Translations under genes and position numbers: made by a program
The notes under the pieces: generated by a model
What the model saw: the letters and a program-made list of their open reading frames with translations, nothing else
The model's database searches: none
Told to the model about the DNA's origin: nothing
Origin: Massilia niastensis DSM 21313
GTDB lineage: Bacteria > Pseudomonadota > Gammaproteobacteria > Burkholderiales > Burkholderiaceae_D
Length of the DNA stretch: 64,000 nucleotides
Reading direction: 5' to 3'
NCBI RefSeq assembly: GCF_000382345.1
Contig: NZ_KB908091.1
Location: forward strand, 1-64,000
In this document: piece by piece, positions 59,053 to 64,000 of the stretch
Position numbering within the stretch: position 1 is the first letter of the stretch
Layout: every line of letters starts with the position of its first letter

Positions 59053-60609
59053 CTACTTCCCGGTCCACACCTTCATCATGTCTTCCGATCCCTGCGACCG
59101 GATCCCGTTATCCGACAGGATCTCTTCCGTGATATCCAGCGTCGCCTTGCGCGGCAGGATCATGGTCTCGCCATAGCGCTGCTCGAAGCGCAGCACGATC
59201 TGCTCGTCCTTCAGGTCGCGCAGCAGGGCGACGAGGTGCGCCAGGCTGCGCACCGGGGTGCCGTTGACCGACTCGATCACCGAGCCGAAGCGGTTCGAAT
59301 ACCCGCTCACCAGCTTGTGCGGGAAGAACGGCGCGCTGATGACCACCAGTTCCTCGCGCTCCTTGTCCGGCGAATCGCCGCGCCGCGTCACCAGCGGGCT
59401 GGCATTGAAGGCATAGGAGTTCATCCCCGGCGCGCTGTTGCTCACGAAGCCCAGGAATTCGGCGCTGGCGCGCGAGAACGCCATCGGGCCATAGATGAAG
59501 TAGGACGGATAGCCGCCGTTCAGCTCCGGGATCAGGAGCGGGCGCGGGCCGCTGGCCGGCACGTCCACCTTGATGGTCTTGCCGTTGCGGACCACCGTCA
59601 ACGGGATCTTGCCGTTCTTCGCCACCTGCTGGATGCGGTACTGGAAGCGCACCCGCAGGTTCGAGCCCAGCTTGACCATGGACTGGTTGTCGATCGGGTG
59701 CTCGCCGATGTGGGTGATCACGTCCCATTCCTTGAGCGGCCAGGACGCATCGGTTTTATACGGCCGGTGCACCACCGCTCCCTCGATCGACTTGTCGAGC
59801 TTCAGGAACTGGCGCAGCGCAGGATTCTCCAGGGTCTGGATACTGTCGTGCATCAGCGGCTTGCCGTCATAGCGGCCGTCCGCCACGTCGCGCAGGAACA
59901 GCTCGATCTCCTCGTTCGGAATCACGTAGCCGATGTTCTGCGCGTTGGTCGCCATCGAAAACGCCAGGCCGATCATGCGGTCGCCCGCGATCACCGGGCC
60001 GCCGCTGTTGCCGGGGTTGATCGGCGCGTCGATCTGGATCCGCAGTCCCGAGCTGAACGCGCCATAGTTGACGAACTCCACGCGCGAGACGATGCCCTTG
60101 GTGGTCGACAGCGAATTGCCGCCCACCGGATAGCCGTAGGCGAACACCTGCTCGCGCACGTCCGGCAGCACGGCGGCGCGCTGCACCGGCGGGCGCTTGT
60201 CGAAGAAGGAGGGGTCGTCCAGCTCCAGCACCGCCAGGTCCAGGCCGCGCGCCAGCGCGATCACCCTGGCCGACACCTTGTCGCCCGACTGGCTGGCCTG
60301 CACCTCGACCTGGCTCGCATAGTTCACCACGTGGGCGTTGGTCAGGATGCGCTTGCCCTCGATGATCACGCCCGACCCGGTCACGTCCTGGGGCGAGGCC
60401 TTGGTCCAGGGCTTGTACAGGTCCGGCCGGCGCACGGTGGCGAAGATCTTGACGACGGAATTCTCGATGGCCGGCAGCGCGGGCGCGGCGGCCTGGGTGG
60501 TGGCGGAGGGCGGCAGCGGCGTGGTCTGCGGTGCAGGCGGCATGCTGTCCTGCGCATGGACGAGGCTGGACAGGGCAAGCGCCAGGGCGGCGAGTCGGTA
60601 GGTCTTCAT
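59053..60609 (-). CDS. Exported trypsin-like serine protease with PDZ-like regions
   Basis: 518 residues from ATG 60609 (AAGGGA just before), signal peptide ending LVHA. A chymotrypsin-fold protease domain (about 45-230) has the full triad H93 (LTNAHVV), D124 (LDLAVLEL) and S202 (NPGNSGGPV). Two PDZ-like regions follow (about 270-345 and 420-480; WDVITHIGEHPIDNQSMV, SVIESVNGTPVRSLAHLV). It resembles plant Deg/periplasmic Deg proteases in layout rather than classical DegP. It should act in periplasmic quality control. Confidence 0.88.
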   Translation of the reverse strand: MKTYRLAALALALSSLVHAQDSMPPAPQTTPLPPSATTQAAAPALPAIENSVVKIFATVRRPDLYKPWTKASPQDVTGSGVIIEGKRILTNAHVVNYASQVEVQASQSGDKVSARVIALARGLDLAVLELDDPSFFDKRPPVQRAAVLPDVREQVFAYGYPVGGNSLSTTKGIVSRVEFVNYGAFSSGLRIQIDAPINPGNSGGPVIAGDRMIGLAFSMATNAQNIGYVIPNEEIELFLRDVADGRYDGKPLMHDSIQTLENPALRQFLKLDKSIEGAVVHRPYKTDASWPLKEWDVITHIGEHPIDNQSMVKLGSNLRVRFQYRIQQVAKNGKIPLTVVRNGKTIKVDVPASGPRPLLIPELNGGYPSYFIYGPMAFSRASAEFLGFVSNSAPGMNSYAFNASPLVTRRGDSPDKEREELVVISAPFFPHKLVSGYSNRFGSVIESVNGTPVRSLAHLVALLRDLKDEQIVLRFEQRYGETMILPRKATLDITEEILSDNGIRSQGSEDMMKVWTGK

Positions 60610-60688
60610 AAATCCCTTCGATTGCAAGATTGACACTCAACCGAAAGAATATACACGGATGCCGCTTTTGGATATACGTGGATCGTCA

Positions 60689-60712
60689 CGGGAGGGCGAT
60701 CCCGCCCTCCCG
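60689..60712 (-). terminator. Strong hairpin downstream of the methyltransferase-like gene
   Basis: CGGGAGGGCG/CGCCCTCCCG, a perfect 10-bp stem with a 4-base loop, 14 bases beyond the minus-strand stop at 60727. No T tract follows on the minus strand, so it could be a transcript-end hairpin or a partial terminator. Confidence 0.55.
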
Positions 60713-60726
60713 AAGGGAAAAATGCC

Positions 60727-61518
60727 TTACTGCTTCACGAACTTGAGCGTCATGCGGTCGCTTTCGCCGATCGCCTTGTACTTCTCGCGGTCCTTGTCGC
60801 CGTTGGCCAGCACCGGCGGCAGGGTCCATACGCCTTTCTCGTGGTTGGCGGTGTCCTTCGGGTTGGCGTTGACTTCGGACTTCCCGGCCAGCTTGAAGCC
60901 CGCGCTCTCGACCGTCTTGATCACCCAGGCTTCGTGCACGTAGCCGCTGGAGGCCTTCTCGTCCTGCTTCATCGAGGCCGGCAGGCGGTGGTCGACCACG
61001 CCCAGCACGCCGCCCGGTTTCAGGACCTTGTGGATCTCCTTGAAGGTGTTCTTCAAGGCCTCGTCACCGTTGCCGACCCAGTTGTGCAGGTTGCGGAAGG
61101 TGAGCACCATGTCGACGCTGTTCGGCGCCGCGATGTCGTAGCGGCTCGGCGGTTCGAACAGGGACGGGGTCACCTTGTCGTAGACGGCCGGGTTCGAATC
61201 GAGCTTCTTGCGGAACGCCATGCCATAGCGCTTGCCTTCGGCGATCTCCTCGCCCGCGCCGATCAGCTTGCCCTGCTTGCGCAGGTAGGGCGCCAGGATC
61301 TCGGTGTACCAGCCGCCGGAGGGCGCCAGTTCCACGACCGTCATGGTCGGCTTGATGCCGAAGAAGGTCAGCGTTTCGTAGGGGTGGCGATACGCGTCGC
61401 GCGCCTTGTTGGCGGCGCTGCGGTGTTCGCCGGCGATGGCTGCCTTCAGGGCGTCGTCCGCCTGCGCGGCGCCCGCAACTCCGGTGGCCAGCAGGGCGGC
61501 CAGGATCAGTCGTTTCAT
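60727..61518 (-). CDS. Exported class I methyltransferase-like protein
   Basis: 263 residues from ATG 61518; signal peptide MKRLILAALLATGVAGAAQA. A Rossmann methyltransferase pattern follows: TMTVVELAPSGGWYTEILAPYLRKQGKLIGA (motif I region), SVDMVLTFRNLHNWVGN, and HKVLKPGGVLGVVDHRLPA (motif post-I/III). Proteins of this type are widespread in proteobacteria with export signals, though periplasmic S-adenosylmethionine is not expected, so the real role is unclear. It is divergent from the TldD-type gene. Confidence 0.85.
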   Translation of the reverse strand: MKRLILAALLATGVAGAAQADDALKAAIAGEHRSAANKARDAYRHPYETLTFFGIKPTMTVVELAPSGGWYTEILAPYLRKQGKLIGAGEEIAEGKRYGMAFRKKLDSNPAVYDKVTPSLFEPPSRYDIAAPNSVDMVLTFRNLHNWVGNGDEALKNTFKEIHKVLKPGGVLGVVDHRLPASMKQDEKASSGYVHEAWVIKTVESAGFKLAGKSEVNANPKDTANHEKGVWTLPPVLANGDKDREKYKAIGESDRMTLKFVKQ

Positions 61519-61583
61519 CGTTCGGTGTCTCCATGGAGGGTTGTCCGGGGCAGGGCGCATGCCGCTGCCGCCGCGCTGATGAT

Positions 61584-61690
61584 CGGACAGGCCGGCCGGA
61601 CAGTCAAGCGTTGCCGGCATATGCATATGCAGTGTCCGCATATCGTCCGGCGCGGACAGCCGGACAGCGCGCGGACACCTCCACGGACAC
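61584..61690. repeat. Cluster of CGGACA(G/C) repeats and a GCATATGCATATGC palindrome
   Basis: Within the 380-base gap 61519-61898, CGGACAG occurs at 61584, 61597, 61653 and 61661, CGGACAC at 61672 and 61684, and inverted TGTCCG at 61633. Between them lies the 14-bp perfect palindrome GCATATGCATATGC (61617-61630). The repeats sit between two divergent genes and look like a multi-site regulator region. The remainder of the gap (61691-61898) contains only the leader of the next gene. Confidence 0.5.
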
Positions 61691-61898
61691 AGCGCCGGCC
61701 CGCGAAATCAGCCACTTATTGGTGCACCGCGCGGTGGCATAAAGATTGCCTATTCAAAAGCTTTCGTCTAAGGTTGCGAGGTTTTGTCACCTGCTTTGCA
61801 GGGAACGAAGCGCTCAGCGAATAACGCTGTACATATAACGCGCGGCGCCGTGCAATCCACGGAACCGCTGTCCGGAAATAGGTAACCCAGGAGACCCT

Positions 61899-63533
61899 AT
61901 GGAACGCCGTACTTTTCTCAATTTCAGCAGCCTGGCGCTCGGCTCGATGCTGGTCCCGTTCGGCCGCGCGATCGCAGCCGAAGAACTGCTCAGCAGCATG
62001 CCGGCCGCAGCCAAGAAGGCGCTCGCCGACACCGCCCTGAACGCCGCCACCAAGGCCGGGGCAAGCTATTGCGACGTGCGCATCGGCCGCTACCTCAGCC
62101 AGTTCATCACCACCCGTGACCTGAACGTCGAGAACGTGGCCAACACGGAATCGGCCGGCGTCGGCGTGCGCGTGATCTGCAATGGCGCCTATGGCTTCGC
62201 GGCGACCTCGGACATGTCGTCCGACGGCATCGCCAACGCGGCGCGCCAGGCGGTGGCGATCGCGAAGGCGAACGCCAGGCTGCAGTCCGAACCGGTGCAG
62301 CTCGCACCGGTGACGGGAGTTGGGGAAGTGGCCTGGGCCACGCCGATCAAGAAGGACTGGCGCGCGGTCCCGATCAAGGAAAAGGCCGACCTGCTCATCG
62401 CCGCCAACAAGGCGGGCATGGACAACGGCGCCAATTTCATGCAGTCGATGCTGTTCCAGGTGAACCAGCAAAAGTATTTCGCCTCGACCGACGGCTCCTA
62501 CATCGACCAGGACGTGCATCGCCTGTGGGCGCCGTTCCAGGCCACCGCGGTGGACAAGGCCAGCGGCAAGTTCCGCTCGCGCTCGGGCCTGAGCTCCCCG
62601 GTCGGCAAGGGCTATGAATACCTGGACGCGCGTCCGGAGCACAAGATCAAGGCCGCCGGCGGCGTCGCCACCCTGTACACCGACAGCTACGACATCATCG
62701 AGGACGCGCGCGCCGCGGGCCGCGACGCCAAGCGCAAGCTGACCGCCAAGTCGGTCGTGCCGGGCAAGTACGACCTGATGCTGTCGCCGGAACACCTGTG
62801 GCTGACCATCCACGAGAACGTCGGCCACCCGACGGAACTGGACCGCGTGCTGGGCTACGAGGCGAACTACGCCGGCACCAGCTTCGCCACCCTGGACAAG
62901 TGGGAATCGAAGAAATTCAAGTACGGCGCGCAGATCGTCAACCTGTTCGCCGACAAGGTCACCCCGGGCTCGCTCGGCTGCGTCGGCTACGACGACGAAG
63001 GCGTCAAGACCAAGCGCTGGGACATCATCAAGGACGGCATCCTGGTGAACTACCAGGCCACCCGCGACCAGGCCCACATCATCGGCGAGAAGGAATCGCA
63101 CGGCTGCTCGTACGCCGACAGCTGGAGCACGGTGCAGTTCCAGCGCATGCCGAACGTGTCGCTGGCGGCGGGCAAGAGCAAGCTCACCCCGGACGAGATG
63201 GTCAAGGGCATCAAGAAGGGCATCTACATCGTCGGCGACGGCTCGTTCTCGATCGACCAGCAGCGCTATAACTTCCAGTTCGGCGGCCAGCTGTTCTACG
63301 AGATCAAGGACGGCAAGATCGGCCAGATGCTGGAAGACGTGGCCTACCAGGCCAACACCCAGGAATTCTGGAGCTCCTGCAGCGCGATCTGCGACGAGCG
63401 CGACTGGCGCATGGGCGGCTCCTTCTTCGACGGCAAGGGCCAGCCTCCGCAGATCAGTATCGTGTCGCACGGTTCGTCGACCGCGCGCTTCAACGGTATC
63501 AACGTGATCAATACCGCTCGCAAGATCGGCTAA
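61899..63533 (+). CDS. TldD-like metalloprotease with Tat-type signal
   Basis: 544 residues. The N-terminus MERRTFLNFSSLALGSMLVPFGRAIAA has a twin-arginine motif and a hydrophobic stretch, so it is likely exported folded by the Tat system. The TldD/PmbA fold follows, with the zinc/catalytic motif H305-E306-NVG-H310 in LTIHENVGHPTELDR. C-terminal block YNFQFGGQLFYEIKDGKIGQMLEDVAYQANTQEFW is family-typical. AGGAGA precedes the ATG. The partner gene starts 13 bases later. Usual TldD is cytosolic, so this is an exported version. Confidence 0.88.
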   Translation: MERRTFLNFSSLALGSMLVPFGRAIAAEELLSSMPAAAKKALADTALNAATKAGASYCDVRIGRYLSQFITTRDLNVENVANTESAGVGVRVICNGAYGFAATSDMSSDGIANAARQAVAIAKANARLQSEPVQLAPVTGVGEVAWATPIKKDWRAVPIKEKADLLIAANKAGMDNGANFMQSMLFQVNQQKYFASTDGSYIDQDVHRLWAPFQATAVDKASGKFRSRSGLSSPVGKGYEYLDARPEHKIKAAGGVATLYTDSYDIIEDARAAGRDAKRKLTAKSVVPGKYDLMLSPEHLWLTIHENVGHPTELDRVLGYEANYAGTSFATLDKWESKKFKYGAQIVNLFADKVTPGSLGCVGYDDEGVKTKRWDIIKDGILVNYQATRDQAHIIGEKESHGCSYADSWSTVQFQRMPNVSLAAGKSKLTPDEMVKGIKKGIYIVGDGSFSIDQQRYNFQFGGQLFYEIKDGKIGQMLEDVAYQANTQEFWSSCSAICDERDWRMGGSFFDGKGQPPQISIVSHGSSTARFNGINVINTARKIG

Positions 63534-63546
63534 GGCAGGGGCCCAC

Positions 63547-64000
63547 ATGAGTATCTTGACCCAGGAACAAACCAAGCGCATCTGCGATCGCGTGCTGTCG
63601 CTGTCGAAGGCCGACGAGTGCATCGTCAACATCGAGGGCAACCGCATCGGCAACATCCGTTTCGCCCGCAATGCCGTGTCGACCGCCGGCCTGGCCGACG
63701 ACACCCGCATCCAGGTGCAGGTCGCCTTCGGCAACAAGCAGGGCACCGCCACCATCAACGAGTTCGACGACAAGTCGCTCGAGCGCGCCGTGCGCCGCGC
63801 CGAAGACCTGGCGCGCCTGGCGCCGGCGAATCCGGAATTCATGCCGGCCATCGCCAGGCAGCCGTACAAGTCGTCCGAGACCTTCGTCCAGCGCACCGCC
63901 GACATCGATCCGGAATACCGCGCCCAGGCTGCCGCCTACACGATCGAAGCCTGCCGCAAGAAGGGCCTGGTCTCGGCCGGCTTCTTCACCGACCGCTCGT
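63547..64000 (+). CDS. PmbA/TldE-like partner protein (partial, runs off window)
   Basis: 151 codons are visible, continuing past the window end. MSILTQEQTKRICDRVLSLSKADECIVNIEGNRIGNIRFARNAVSTAGLADDTRIQVQVAFGNKQG is the N-terminal part of the PmbA/TldE family, which forms a heterodimer with TldD. No signal peptide is seen at this start, unlike its partner, so it may be exported together with it (hitchhiking) or the site of action differs. The SD region is AGGGGC before ATG. Confidence 0.88.
   Translation, partial: MSILTQEQTKRICDRVLSLSKADECIVNIEGNRIGNIRFARNAVSTAGLADDTRIQVQVAFGNKQGTATINEFDDKSLERAVRRAEDLARLAPANPEFMPAIARQPYKSSETFVQRTADIDPEYRAQAAAYTIEACRKKGLVSAGFFTDRS

Overview
The window looks like a chromosomal segment of a high-GC betaproteobacterium, most probably of the Oxalobacteraceae (Massilia/Telluria type). 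The reasons are the gene order tuf - tRNA-Trp - secE - nusG - rplKAJL - rpoBC, the sequences of the ribosomal and RNA polymerase proteins, a PEP-CTERM surface protein, and a large complement of exported peptidases. The genus is an inference from protein character; no database search was possible.

Positions 1-12554 are the conserved transcription/translation block: the end of tuf, tRNA-Trp, secE, nusG, rplK, rplA, rplJ, rplL, rpoB and rpoC, all on the + strand and closed by a strong intrinsic terminator. The nusG-rplK gap can fold into two mutually exclusive 9-bp hairpins. The rplJ, rplL-rpoB and rpoB-rpoC gaps also carry hairpins.

Positions 12555-21470 are an accessory, partly AT-richer stretch. 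It holds a minus-strand pair made of a LAS-type (M15/M74-like) murein peptidase gene, broken by an in-frame TAG, and a small exported Cys-rich protein that could be its periplasmic partner. Next come an isochorismatase-fold protein with Ser in place of the catalytic Cys, a GNAT enzyme, an XRE-cupin regulator with an apparently leaderless self-overlapping promoter and a second GNAT, a hybrid histidine kinase, a LuxR-like protein, sodC and a PEP-CTERM protein.

Positions 21477-37452 hold a MarR (HpaR-like) regulator divergent from a bestrophin and an acetyl-CoA hydrolase/transferase. They continue with an M28 aminopeptidase, a membrane M28 homologue with a degraded active site, a response regulator/binding protein/histidine kinase operon, an M14 carboxypeptidase, a DUF885 peptidase with a Liv-type binding protein, and an Lrp/DecR-like regulator.

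Positions 37603-53114 hold a cysteine desulfurase/degenerate middle domain/rhodanese fusion and an 8.5-kb gene for an NdvB-like cyclic glucan synthase homologue whose sugar-transfer motifs look eroded. A Tsx-like porin, a remnant of an AGE-family sugar isomerase, a LacI regulator and a GH92 mannosidase follow, with a 20-bp LacI-type operator.

Positions 53115-64000 are mostly exported hydrolases: a PHP-type phosphoesterase-like protein, a GDT1 family cation exporter, an M1 aminopeptidase, a serine hydrolase, a trypsin-like protease with PDZ-like regions, an exported methyltransferase-like protein and a Tat-exported TldD/PmbA pair cut by the window end. The accessory part reads as a periplasmic and surface degradation toolkit with many local regulators. 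No CRISPR array, rRNA, prophage or intact insertion sequence was seen.
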